NCBI GenBank assembly: GCA_964036045.1
Contig: OZ038395.1
Location: 11,389,298-11,453,297, forward strand
From: Eutreptiella sp. 'Long Island Sound 2002'
Lineage: Eukaryota; Euglenozoa; Euglenophyceae; Eutreptiales; Eutreptiaceae
Length of the DNA stretch: 64,000 bases
Direction: 5' to 3'
A program made the translations under genes and the position numbers. Under the pieces are notes generated by a model. That model was given only the letters and a program-made list of their open reading frames with translations. It had not been told where the DNA came from and ran no database searches. Shown here piece by piece: positions 45,089-56,501 of the stretch (position 1 is its first letter; each line of letters begins with the position of its first letter).

Positions 45089-45218
45089 TGCTGGGTCAGA
45101 TGGACTGGTTCTGTGTGGCAGGCAAAGAACAACATATATTGTCCCGTGTGGAAACTGCACAAGCCGCCAACAACGGTGGGACGTTAATTGGAACCTTGTA
45201 ATCTGTCGCCAGTGAATG
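45089..45218 (+). repeat. Dispersed repeat family J, copy 1
   Basis: CTGTGTGGCAGGCAAAGAAC, then CCGCCAACAACGGTGGGACG, recurs at 52467-52600, with a shorter relative at 52230-52300. It ends close to ATCTGTCGCC in each longer copy. There is no coding signal. Confidence 0.5.
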
Positions 45219-47595
45219 GCTACATAAAGTGTCCACATCATACGAGGAACATACACCACTGCATTTGAACACCCCAGGAGTCTAGTGCTTTTAAATGGTG
45301 TTGAAAAAGGCATGAAAAAGGGGGGGCACCACCCCAAACCCTTGGAACTAATCCCCGTCTGGGGTTTGCGGTGCATGAATTTCTGCACCCCACCGCATCC
45401 AATGTTCCCCCGAGGGCTAGAGGCTCTGCCGGCTCAGATGAGGGTAGACACAACGACATCTGCCGCTTGGAGCGGCCTTGGCCTTCGTACCCTCCCCCCT
45501 TTCAATTCCCACAACAGTTCCCCCACCTGAGGGAACATGGCCAAGATGGCCAAAAGTGACCCCCCCCCCCTCGGGGGGGGGGGGGGGTGAATTTCAATGT
45601 GTGGCACACATGATATGCACAAAACAAAACATGCACAAAACAAAACATGCACAAAACAAAACATGCACAAAACAAGGGCATATGCTGGGGACCACAACAT
45701 CACGCCCAAGACCCGAGGGGGGCGGCCCGTTCAAAATTTGGACCCCAACCAGGTGCGACATCTTTTGGGGGTCTGGAGGGGGGGGTCGGCCGGTCAGCCG
45801 CCGGGGTACCCCAACATACATACCTCAAAATTATGTCCATGACATGCTGATCATTTTGAACATACACAACTAGAGTAAAAATTTTTCAGAAAAAATTTGC
45901 CCATTAGCCCAGGCTCCCATCAGCCAAGGTCCGACCCGGAGGTCATGTAGGGGGTCAAAATTTTTTCTGTGTTTTTCCCCCATTTTTTTTTGTTCCTAAC
46001 GCTCAAAGCGTCATTGAGTGTACTCGGAAGAACCCCGGAAAACTGAAGGTCCATTTATGTAAAGCACAAGTGCACCCACAAACTGAGTAGACTAGAGGTC
46101 CATGCATCGTACTGGCATAACATGTGTTGACCCTTCATGCAGTAGTGCAGGCCGTCTGCCACGCCTATCAGGTAGCGATCAGTGTGGAAGCTTTGTGCGC
46201 ATGTTGTTCAGGGAACGATAGCTACATTATCAAGGGCAGTGTATCCAGGGGGTGTATGTGCTGGTCGTGCCCACCCTAAAAATAAACACTGCCCTGAAGC
46301 TTTTTGGCCAGCGGCCAGTAGATTGTATATTTTGGTGTAAATTTTTGTGTCTTCCACCCTTTTGTGTGAGAAATATAAAAAAATTCTACAATTTTTCCTG
46401 CTTCATGCCTCTTTCTTCCTACCCATTCCCCAAATGTTTCATAAAAAAACGGTTAGTCCATTCATGCATGCGACCTCGACACCTCTCTCGTTGGATGCCG
46501 GATGTGTGTTGTTTATTCCTGATTGTGGTTGGACATCAGTGTTTATTTTTTTTCAACTCTAGATGGGTGTTGGCGCATTGGGCAAATTGGGTGCAGGTGC
46601 CACGGCCGCGCGTTGCGACCGCGCGGGTGAAGCTGCCACAAGGGATGATGGCTCGCCAAACGTGAAGGCATAGCCGTCCTGCGTGGCGTTGGCTTTGGCA
46701 ACCCGCGTGACTTGAGTGTGCTACATGCGTAGAGACCCTCCCTCCTCCAAACGTAAATAGCAAAGGGCCTCAGCAACGTTGGGGAAATGCATCCAAGCAA
46801 CACCTGGGGGGGCAATGGGGCCAAGCAACCACACCCATATGTCAGAACCCATGTCAAGACTAATAAAAAAAGGGGGGTGTGTGCAATGGCAGCATAGGGG
46901 AATAAAGGACACCCTTGTAAGCAACCTTGTTGTGCTGCCCAGTTTGGGGAGGAGGCCGCCCCTATCACCGACCTTTTTCTACTCTAAAATTTGTCTTGTC
47001 TTCTTTCCATACATTGTTCATTACCCTACCCACCTGTTGATACCAATGTTGTTGTGCCACCAAGTTTGGGGAGGAGGCCACCCCTGTCACCAACCCTCTT
47101 CTACTCGCAAGTTTCTCTCTTAACCATTTTCCTATGCATAGATTACCCTGCCCCACCACGCGCGCGAAACTTGCCTTGACAACTATGGAAGAATGGCAAC
47201 AATGTGAATGACAGAAAGCACACAACTTGCAAGACAAAGAAGGTCAATTGCGTCATGAAATAATGCAAACATAGCAATCCACACCAATTTACACCGAATT
47301 TACACCTGTAAACACCACCGTGGCCCAAAAAGCGGCCGTTTTCGTAAAATCTATACGCGTAAATTTGCCATTTGGCTAGCGTTCTGGCCAGTAACTAATT
47401 CAAGGCTGGTCGTGCCACACATGGGATGTATGCATGTATGTGTTTTTCACCCATTTTTGAATTCTCCACAAAAATCTAAGTATTTTGAGTATCAACACAT
47501 AGGGTAAAAAAAAAACTACCCCCTCAGAAAATTTCCCCCAATATCTCAAATTGGAGAAAGACAGGTTCGAAAACTCTGGGGGGTCTGGAGGGGCC
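45219..47595. other. Spacer with small tandem repeats
   Basis: There is no recognised gene. Contents: a C/G facing pair at 45560-45588; a 16-bp repeat ACATGCACAAAACAAA, about four copies, at 45626-45677; a segment resembling 352-420 at 45804-45875; and a tandem duplication of about 120 bp (AGTTTGGGGAGGAGGCC) at 46922-46983 and 47047-47108. Confidence 0.45.
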
Positions 47596-47770
47596 ATGAG
47601 CAACGGATACTGAGCTCGCATATACCCCCGTGTCATAGGCATATGGTCATACCCACCATTCTCGGCTCATTGTTCTGCCTCGCTGCACTGCAGCAAAAAC
47701 CAGACTAGCCCCGGATGTTGCCTTGAGGTCACTGCGCAAGGCGGCTATCGAATGTTTCATGGGCCGCCTG
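47596..47770 (+). repeat. Dispersed repeat family C, copy 4
   Basis: GCCATGAGCAACGGATACTG, GGCATATGGTCATACCCACC and GGATGTTGCCTTGAGGTCAC match the copy at 44478 along their length. Confidence 0.6.
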
Positions 47771-49235
47771 GGTCAGCTCTTCTTTCTCCCATAGGTGCCG
47801 GCTAGCCTTAAACCTTGCATCTGGGTGTTGGTTTGCAACAAACCCTGCATCTGGGAGTTCACTCTACAAACCTTGCATCTAGGAGTTAACTCTTCTCTGT
47901 AACTCACACAAAACAAAAGCAACGGCTCCTTGGTTGGCCGGCCGGGGCTGAGCTTTCTGTTTGGGGGGTGATCTTACTTGTTTCCTCCGTACCTGCCATA
48001 CCTACTCCACTACTCCGTTTGGGAAAGGTCCAATGTGAGGTGTGGCGGCGCACATCCCCACCAGCACAATCACCACTCTGCCTTGCCATCGGCAGTTGCG
48101 TACCACAACAAAAGAACAGCCTGACCGCTGTGTCGTTACCGAGTCTCCAACCAACTCATCATCTCATGTCCACCAAAACAAGGGGGTTTCGGGGCATTTT
48201 CCCAGCCCCCTCGGGATGCGAACCACCGATGTCACTCCGTGGAAGACTAGGCATGTACCGGTGTACCAAAGGCCGCGGTGACAGTTTAGGCCCAACAAGG
48301 GCTCTTGAGCTGGCATGACTGGGGTTCAATAACAAGCACGGTTCAGATGAAGGTTTAGGTGGAAGGCAATAGGGGCTCAGTTTCAGTCTCCTGCTCTTTT
48401 GCATCACTTGAGGTCGCCGCGGGTCGTGTTGCTCTTGTCTTTTGTTCGACCGGCAAGCCACACTGTCACCCTGACTTCCCACCCAAAGGGGTGGTGCTGC
48501 GTGATATGTTTCCTGATCCACCTCACGTGCCCCACAAAGTGAAGCTGGGATTTCACATCCAACGAGAGGGGTCTTGAGGGGGGGGGGATCTAGAATTCAA
48601 ACAAGCCGCCCCCCTTGCCAGGACCACAACAACGCATCTAGGACCGCATCAACACACCCAAGACCACATCAACGCATCCAAGACCACATCAACACACCCT
48701 AGTCCACATCAAGGCGACCGACAAACAACTTGAACACACAACTGAACTTAAACAAGTTGCAACTTGACATACGCGCGTGTGTGTGAATTTAATTATCCCT
48801 TGTAATTGAAGTGCCTAGTCGCAGAGGTCGCGAGTATTGCTAGTTCAGGTCTCAGTGAGAAGATAGTTGTTTTGATTTACCATCCATCATCGATATTTGT
48901 GGCGTTGGGCCCTCGTTGCAAGATTTGTGTTGTACTGTGTTGTAGGGCCTTGCTTGTCTATGAATTGGGACTGATAAAGTGGACTGAGTGAATATCCGAG
49001 AACAAGAACGGCCATTGGTGTGCACTGCTTCCTTGTGTGGTTCGAACGCTGCGTGGTCTCTTACACAGGCGGTACTACTGCAGACATGGCAGATACACAA
49101 CCCTTGCCGTCTCACAGAAAACTGAAATGGTTGGAGAACCCCTACTCTCTCGGCAAAAAGTGGAAGCACCACATGACCCATGTTGTCTTGGGATCTCCAA
49201 CGTGGAGAGGAATGACGTGGGCCATCCACCTCAAT
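47771..49235. other. Spacer with a 20-bp tandem repeat
   Basis: No gene is supported. Bases 48613-48720 hold about five imperfect 20-bp units of the type AAGACCACATCAACGCATCC. The rest shows no recognised feature. Confidence 0.35.
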
Positions 49236-49599
49236 GGGGGAATGTTTGCCCGACGCGCGCCCAGCGCACAACCTTTGTATTCAGTATCCTATCTCCAGCC
49301 CCAAGTTTATCCTCACCGAGGGAAGCCCCCCAAGTAGACCGCACTAGACCACAAACCTTGTTGCAAGGCACGCTGCACAAGCCAAAATATGAGAATTCAA
49401 CAACACAGAATATCACTCCCACCACTTCCAACCACCACCCTTGCCATCATCATAAACTGGGTGCAAAGGATGAGCCAGATTCTTAGACACTGCCAGAAGG
49501 CACTCCAGATTGTTTGGTGAGGGGGGGCAAAAACAGGCAAGGGTGGGGAATGGTCAAAAAACGATGCCCAGCACGCGCCTGGCGTGCTAATACTCCCCC
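49236..49599 (+). mobile_element. MITE family D, copy 2
   Basis: 364 bp from GGGGGAATGTT to AATACTCCCCC, flanked by AAT at 49233-49235 and 49600-49602. It is co-linear with copy 1 at 30175. Just beyond, 49640-49690 carries a diverged satellite-like unit, and a second family-D-like right end occurs at 49714-49755 (GTGTGCTAACGTTCCCCC). Confidence 0.8.
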
Positions 49600-49759
49600 A
49601 ATAGCACCGGAGGGTTAAAGGAACACAGCCAAAAGTGGCGATGCAACCCTTGCCGTCCCATCGTCCCCAAAGCGGGGGGGAAGCACAGCGGTTGCTTAGT
49701 CTAGTGTTGGTCGGGGCCCTAAAATTGCTCAGCACACACTAGGTGTGCTAACGTTCCCC

Positions 49760-52180
49760 CAAAAAAACCACGATGCCTTCCTTTGTGCCCCTCAGAGGTG
49801 TGTTTGAGACCCCTGAAGCCGGCATCTCTCTTGTCTTCACAAATGCAACCCCCAGGGTTCTAACAATGGCCTTGGTGAGCTTGCAAGAAATGAAGTGGAG
49901 TGGAGTGGATTGGAGTGGTGTGGTGTGGCTCTGCGCCCTTGGTATTTGTTGGGGGTGCGGGAGGGGGAATGGAATGTCCGTCCTGCTGATCACAGCCGCA
50001 ACACAATGCCCCCATGGGTGCCTCACATCAACGCACCCTGAACAGCCCCAACACCACCACCACTGAGAAGACCAACACCAAGGCCAACTCCAACTTGTCT
50101 CTTGGAGAGGGGGGCATTCCACCTCAGCGCATTGGACTCCCCCCCAAGGGTCCGAGATGGGACCCCCCTACACAGGAACACAATTTTGAGGCACCCCATT
50201 GTGGCAGATTTTTGGGGGAAACAAGCGCAGCACACATTGCACCGCTGTGCACTGCGCGCCGGCTCTTCATCGCTATTTTTTTACGCATTTTTGGGCAGAG
50301 TTATGGGGTGGTAGGGCCACTTTTGCAACTTATGAAATGAGCGGGTCAAACAATTTCAATTCCTCGTCAAGATTGGATGTACACTGCATTGAAACCCGAT
50401 CCACTTCCTGTGGCCTGCGGCATAGGCGCACAGTCCGGGCCAAGCGCCCAACAGCCAATGCACCTTTCTGGCGCAGGCGTGATGTCAAAAAACACGTGCG
50501 CGTGGGACAAAAGATGATGCCGGAGGCCCCTGTTTGGTTTTGCTTTGCTTCCTCCTACTTTTTTGTCATCGATATGCCATTGTACTTGCCACATGCCTGT
50601 GGTTTCAGGTCTGAGACGAGGCGCTAGGGAGCGTAGGTGAGTGGAGGGGAGAAGCAGTACAATGTGTCCAACCGAATCCCAAATCCCAAACTCCCTGCGA
50701 AGGTTGATCAGATTTCAGCGGAGTTGCAGCTCAAACATGCCCAGCTATACGCACCCCCCCCGCCCCCTTTGGGGAGACATGAACAATTATGTGGCTACCT
50801 GAAAGCGTAGGCATTGATCGAAAAATTGATTCAAGCCCCCCCCCCCCCCCCGCCCTGTGCCATGGATGGTGGCGGCGGTGGTGGCAGTTGTTGTGGGGCA
50901 GCTCCGACTTGAGGGTTGGGGGGGGGGGGGTCTCATCCCTACAAAATGGGGGGTCATATGCAGAACGCTATGGAAGCACGCACCAAAAAGAAAGACAATT
51001 GCCCATCGCTGGACCGTCGAGGACCCTCTCAGTAATGCCCCCATAACCGCAAGTCATCCCGCACCAACTGTTTTGTCTGTGGAGTCTCAAACGCACGTAC
51101 ATCTCCGCACGGCATCGCGCTAAACTTCGTGGAAACAAGGTTCGAGCCAAGGTATCACAGACTGGGAAAGCGACGAGGGATTGCACCAGAGGAGGTCCTG
51201 AGGGCAATGTCCCGGTGCCAGCGCGCCCACTGGGGCCGGATTGCACAACATCTCAAGGGGATCTCGCTGGAGGTTCCCCACTGGGAGCGGGGAAGCGGGG
51301 CGGTGCTGGGGTTCACACATCCGTCCCCCAAAACATGAGGCCCCCCAAATAACGGTCGGTGAAAAAGTGGAACTACGTCCGCAGGCCACCCCTGAGCCCC
51401 GAACAGCCCCGCCTGTTCGCGGGGGCGGTGGGTCTGCAGCCCTGTGCCCTGCCTGGCCCTCTCCGGTGGTATCCCATGAAAGGGGCCGTCTTTGTTTATA
51501 AGAAGAGGGGGGGGGGTCTTTTGGCTCTGAGACACCCCCCCCAAAAAGATCTTGACCCCAAATTTGGCTGAGGGAAAATCCAACTTGAATAAGCAGCCCC
51601 TTTGTGGGACCCACCCAGAACCCCCCGCCCCCCAGGGAAGTATTAGAAGGGGGGGAGGGGGTCTGAAAGGAGGGAGGGGGGGGGGGGTCTGAAGGGAGGG
51701 GGGGGGGGAGGGAGGGGGGGGGGGAAGGGAGGGCGGGGTTCGGCCGGACCCTCCCTCCTCCCAGGGACCCCCTGTGGTCCCCACCAAAGGCGGCCAGAAA
51801 TTTTTGAAGCATAAATCCTCTTGGCACCGAAGGCGCCGAAGCAAAATTTTGGCTGTCAGCCTCAAACATTACAAGAGGAGGAGGGAGGGGGGCAGGGGGT
51901 CCAAGGGGAGGTACCTCCCCCCCCTCCTGCAGTGTACGGCGGTTCTAATACATCCCTGCCGCCCCCCCTCATAAACAAAGCCTGGTTAGGGGCCCCCAGT
52001 CACCCCCTGTCTTCCGTGGCAGTGTGCGTTGGGTCCACCCCAGTCGGATCATGGCTCAGTGGCCCGTGGGGGGAGGGAGGGGGGGGCATTAATGGTCCTG
52101 GCAAACCACCAGCCGACCCACCCACCCACCCACCCACTTCAGAAAAACGCTTCCTCCGGGACAAATTCGAATGGTTTCGA
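49760..52180. other. Spacer with G/C runs and family L copy 2
   Basis: No gene is supported. Heavy G-runs lie at 51645-51740. The family L block (CCTCCTGCAGTGTACGGCGG, then TTCTAATACATCCCTG) is at 51893-51970. Pro-rich minus-strand frames over 51120-51869 are translations of the G-runs. Confidence 0.4.
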
Positions 52181-52229
52181 CCGGCCGGAACTTGAAAATT
52201 TTTTTTGTACTCAGACTCACGTGTGTCCC

Positions 52230-52600
52230 GTAGGTACTCGGTCAGACGGACCGGTTCAAGCATGACAGACTAAGTACAACGTGTATTGTCCCGTGCAGAG
52301 CATTGCTCGCATGCCGCATGCCGCGTGCCGCATTCTGTATTCGACCAACCGGAACTTGAAATTGTAAGTACACAAACGCTCTTTTTTGGGCCTCTGACCC
52401 CTCCTCCAGCGGGGGCCGCAAGCAGGTTTCTTGTCTTTTTTTGGGGGGGGTCCGATCTGCGTGTGTCTCGTAAGTGCTCGGGCGAACGGACCGCTTCTGT
52501 GTGGCAGGCAAAGTACAACTTATAATAATGTCCCGTGCGGAAGCCCCAAAAGCCGCCAACAACGGTGGGACGGTGATTTGAACTGTGGAATCCGTCACCC
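52230..52600 (+). repeat. Family J copies 2 and 3
   Basis: Two tandemly placed relatives of 45089-45218: a partial one at 52230-52300 and a fuller one at 52467-52600 (CTGTGTGGCAGGCAAAGTAC, CCGCCAACAACGGTGGGACG). Each is preceded by CGGAACTTGAAA, at 52187 and 52352. Confidence 0.5.
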
Positions 52601-53795
52601 GCGGATGCAGTGGGCCGCGACCGCCACGCCACGATGGCCTCCCTGAAACGGTGGTGCGCATCCGCAGTTCGTTTCTCATACCCCCATATCCAGCCAAGGG
52701 GGCAGGGGCGGGGGGGTGGGGTGGTTTGCCCACGAAGCCATCGCGTCCGGTTGCCCGGCGCGTGCCCGGCATCCAACTCAACGTCCCGGCCATCCATCCC
52801 AATGCTTTACCCCCGTCATACCGAGCGTGCGGTGCTCTTCTCACAATCACAAAAGCACAACCCATTCAAAGACTGGACGAAGTGGTGGCGAGGGGGTGTA
52901 ATGACAACATGAGCCTCTCTTGGAATCGTTGCTTGCTCCCTTGGGCACTAAAATAAGTGCCCAAATCCCATTGTGCTCGGCGAGGGCGGACAATCCCATA
53001 CAGACACACACCCCCAAACGACCGGAGGTGGGACGGTGACGGTGACGATCGAAACTTTGCCTGGCACGCCCGGCGCACTACCGTTCCTTCATTGGGTCGT
53101 GCCGTGTGCCACGTGCTAGTGGCCGTCCCCCCCGGGCGCCTGAGGGGACCGTCGCTCTGGCCCTACTCCCCCACGGAGGGCAAGGGACCAGTCGCTCGCA
53201 GCCCAATTTCGTGGAAAGGGGCGGCGGGTTGCGGTGATCGGTGCGGCTGCGGACTCCGGCGGCGGTGGAACGGCCCCCTCCCACTGAACGAGGCCGTGCC
53301 ACTCTGTGGGCGTCGATGTCTGTTCGGTGTCGTGTGCGGGGGAAACGGGGGCCCTTTCCCTCCCCAACCAGCTGCAGACGGTTAGTCAATTGTTCTTTTT
53401 AGCAAGGTCATACTGACTGGATTTATCCCTGATGTATCACTAGTAATAGGCGTGCGTTAAGCGTTGAGGAATGACAGAGAAATGCCTCAGGTGCATTCTT
53501 GTTATGTTATGCTTATGCTCGTGTGTAACTCTGATTGCATTGAGGTAGGCTGACTTTGTTTTGACTCAGTTGCTTGTCTTCTGTTCCTACATACTCCCAA
53601 CCCTCTCCCACCCTCTCCCAACCCTCTCCCACCCTCTCTCAACCCTCTCCGGACCGCGTTGGAGTTCGCAGGCGCAACAACGCGCCCCGCGGTAGCGCGC
53701 CTCAAAGCGGCGACCGCGGCGGCGCCGCGGCGCATGCGTTGGCCCGCTGGACCGGAATCCGCGCGATCGCCGACGCGCCGGGCAGACACCCCCGC
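52601..53795. other. Spacer 3' of MED31
   Basis: No gene was recognised. A CCCTCTCCCAA tandem repeat lies at 53594-53650, just beyond the MED31 stop codon on its 3' side. Confidence 0.4.
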
Positions 53796-54326
53796 TCACA
53801 ACGCCATCGCAGAGCCATCCGCCGGAAGAGGCAGCCCACCGCCGGGCGCACCAGGAAACGCACCGGGGGCGGCTGCGGGCTGCGCCGGGGGCCCTCCGGG
53901 GGGCTGCACCGCCGGCGCCGGTGCGGCGGCCGGGGCCGTGGGCTGCGGCACTTGCATCCGCACCAGCTCCTCCTCGTGGTGCTTCCAGTGCAGGATCTGT
54001 TGGCCCCGCAGCCAATTCACGAACTCGGGCTTCTGCAGTTCCCCTCGGAAGCGGGGGTCCTGCAGCTGGTCCAAGAAGTACAGGCACTGCGGGTACATCA
54101 GCAGCCGGGCGTACTCCGGCCGCTTCCAGTACTTCAGGTACTCGAGGTAGTGCACAAAGGCCGGCTGCTTGAAGTAGTCGCGCTCGGCCAAGTGGCGCAG
54201 GTACTCGACGTTCGCGAGCATCTGCACGAACTCGCACTCCTGAATGAAGCGCACGCGGTCGTCCACCTCCGCCAGGGCGTCATCGTCGGGGGAGGCCGGC
54301 GCCGGGCGGTCGATCAGCTCATCCAT
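53796..54326 (-). CDS. MED31: Mediator complex subunit 31
   Basis: This encodes a 176-residue MED31 (Soh1), a subunit of the middle module of the Mediator co-activator that links transcription factors to RNA polymerase II in the nucleus. From the ATG at 54326 it reads MDELIDRPAPA, then the family core: RVRFIQECEFVQMLANVEYL, LAERDYFKQPAFVHYLEYLK, YWKRPEYARLLMYPQCLYFL, then DPRFRGELQKPEFVNWL and QQILHWKHHEEEL. This covers the whole single helical domain of about 95 residues. A Pro/Ala/Gly-rich tail of about 45 residues follows and ends at TGA. The start is chosen because the core begins about 25 residues later and the in-frame sequence upstream becomes low-complexity repeat. No intron interrupts the core. 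Upstream (54400-54645) is a tandem pair of repeat family F, which may form the 5' region or promoter. Confidence 0.93.
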   Translation of the reverse strand: MDELIDRPAPASPDDDALAEVDDRVRFIQECEFVQMLANVEYLRHLAERDYFKQPAFVHYLEYLKYWKRPEYARLLMYPQCLYFLDQLQDPRFRGELQKPEFVNWLRGQQILHWKHHEEELVRMQVPQPTAPAAAPAPAVQPPGGPPAQPAAAPGAFPGAPGGGLPLPADGSAMAL

Positions 54327-54399
54327 GCGGCTGCGTCGCAGTGGCCATGCAATTGCAGTCTGCGGGGCATGGGAAGAGGACTCGCGGGTTGGCGCCCCA

Positions 54400-54645
54400 A
54401 CACACACACGCTGGGAACCGCAAACACGAGGGCGAAAGCACGAGAAGAGCGGGTGGAGAAAACCCCTCAGGAGCTGCAGGGCGGCCCTAGACATCTGTCG
54501 GTCTGTTGAAGTTGAACACACACACACACACACACAGAGACACACGATGGGAACTGCAAACAAGAACAGAGCAAGAAAAGCGTCGAAAGAAAACTCCTGC
54601 GGAGCTGCAGGGCAGCCCTGGACGTCTTTCGGTCGGTTGGGGACA
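54400..54645. repeat. Tandem pair of repeat family F upstream of MED31
   Basis: Two units of about 130 bp share GGGAACTGCAAACAAGAACA-type sequence, AAAACTCCTGCGGAGCTGCA and CAGGGCAGCCCTGGACGTC, separated by a CA microsatellite (54519-54538). A single relative lies at 22030-22140. Confidence 0.55.
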
Positions 54646-54890
54646 GCGCAATGTGCGGCACTGATCAGTGCAGATGCAATGCAATACTGAGTATCCCGAT
54701 TCCTCACACACACAAACACATACATGCGCACGCGCAGTGCACAACGACCAGCAATGTTTCAGCGCTTGAGTGGGTGGTCCTTGGACAGTGTTTCCAGGCC
54801 AAAAAGCGCCGTTGACGAGCGGTGGTCAGTGACAAGACCATGTACACGAGAGTGCAGCCCAAAACAAAATTGTCCAGCGCACTGCACCGG

Positions 54891-55001
54891 GGGATCGGTA
54901 TCGATCGACTGAATGTCCCCGCCCCAGACGCTTTCCGCCGTTAGTCAAGAGGCCCTCCCACAGATAAAAGGGCCCCCTTCTTGGTTGGGGTGTCCCACTA
55001 T
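54891..55001 (+). repeat. Retroposon family K, partial copy 3
   Basis: GGGATCGGTATCGATCGACT, then GAATGTCCCCGCC and CCCTTCTTGGTTGGGGTGTC, matches the first third of family K at about 75-80%, with CTCCCACAGATAAAAGG in place of the middle. Confidence 0.55.
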
Positions 55002-55057
55002 CATGCAGCATTGGGTTGCAGTTGCAAGTAGAATGTTGGTATGAGCAGGAGGAACTA

Positions 55058-55426
55058 CCCCCCCCCCCCCTTGTATAAGCTACGCAAAAGTCCCAAATGA
55101 ATACGGTCCCTACGCCTACTGTAGCTTGGACAAGGCCGTAGAGCCCGAGGTTCAAAAAGAGAAGGTTGCATGGTGAGCTGGTCCAAGATAGGGGAATACA
55201 ATGCATCAATATCCCCAAAAGCAGAGCTATGTGGGTTCAAGTGGGCAAACACTCACAACAAATGTGTCCATGACCCTATTGAGCTGGCAAATTTGTCACC
55301 AAACCCACATCTTATGTGGCTGCACTACATTTGGTACCGAATCAAATTAGGTACCAAATTAATACGGTCCCTACACCTGCTGTAGCTTGGACAAGGGCGT
55401 AGCTTATACAAGGGGGGGGGGGGGGG
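55058..55426. mobile_element. 369-bp MITE related to the element in the IRE1-like exon
   Basis: Flanked by TA at 55056-55057 and 55427-55428. The ends are C-run plus CTTGTATAAGCTACGC and GCGTAGCTTATACAAGG plus G-run. The internal block TACGGTCCCTACGCCTACTG, TAGCTTGGACAAGG is present twice (about 55099-55137 and 55364-55402). About 225 bp of unrelated sequence lies between, so it looks like a 102-bp-type element carrying an insert. Confidence 0.85.
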
Positions 55427-55428
55427 TA

Positions 55429-56197
55429 CCACAAGCATGATCCAGCCCCCCTTGCCCTCTACAATCACAGCACAGCCGTGTCACGTCACATCTCTGACCA
55501 AAAAACCCTTGGTCAGAAAACAAAAAAGTGGCGGCGCACACAGTGGCTGCCTGTGCATATAACCTGCGGTCAGTCGAACCCCAGGTTTAAACAGTTTAGA
55601 CCACACGCGACTCCTCTCTTAGTCCGTATTTAGTTGCACAAGGCCTTGGTGGTTGGCTCTGTTAGCCTGTGGCGGCGCCTATTGGCCTCTCGGCATCCGT
55701 ACTACTGCGGACATCCGTACTACTGCGGGCATCCGTACTACTGCGGGCATCCGTACTACTGCGGGCATCCCCCTGCCTGGGGTAGGGGGGGGGGAATCCA
55801 GAATGCACCTTCTGCCCATGGCGTCCTCCCCTGACGGCCTGATCAGTGCCCGGTATGGGGGGCACAACGAAACCACTCTAAAACACTAGAGATGAATACC
55901 AACCTGACCTGGGCCACGGGGATGGCCCAACACCATTCTCCTGGCAAGCACAGCGACGGAGCGACAGGGGGACTCATGGGATGAGAACCCGGTGTTCATC
56001 GGGTGGTTTGCTGGAAAACGAGCCACATCTTCAACCCGAGCAAACCTCCAGGCACTCGAAGGCAACCGAAATGCACGCACCGCAGCCGTCCGCAATCCTT
56101 CATCAGGAGTGTTCTCCCAAGTATCCAATCCCTGCCTGCCTCGATTTTTGTGCTGCATGCCTCAATTGCAATCTAACACGCATGAGATTTCGCCTTT
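55429..56197. repeat. Spacer with an 18-bp minisatellite
   Basis: CATCCGTACTACTGCGGG units of 18 bp repeat about four and a half times at 55692-55775. GGCGGCGCCTATTGGCCTC just before it recurs near 63910. No gene is supported. Confidence 0.5.
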
Positions 56198-56501
56198 GGG
56201 GGCGTTTTCGCACAGCGCGCGCACAGCGCCAATTATTACAGTGATTATCCAGGTAACAACCCTGAAAACCACCCACCTGCGGAATCATGCACAATCAATT
56301 CTAAACTCAAAAATTCAAACATCTGATGCTTGCCATGGGTCCCAGGGACCTAAATTCTGCCCCCTATAGCCTCGTCCGCTGCAGCAGCCATTCAATGACG
56401 TCCTTTCAATCTTCTGAACTTACCAAACTCCCGGTGGTGGAGAGCAGCCAACTTTTCGCACAGCGCGTGCACAGCTCGTGCACAGCGCACGGTACGCCCA
56501 C
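56198..56501 (+). mobile_element. MITE family A, copy 2
   Basis: 304 bp from GGGGGCG to CGCCCAC, flanked by TTT at 56195-56197 and 56502-56504. It is co-linear with copy 1 at 1362. Confidence 0.8.

Noticed and set aside
51120-51869. Pro-rich 236-249-codon minus-strand frames
   Set aside because: They arise from G homopolymers at 51645-51740 read on the opposite strand.
55692-55775. Regular short repeats that could suggest a CRISPR array
   Set aside because: The 18-bp units are adjacent with no spacers, and the window is eukaryotic.
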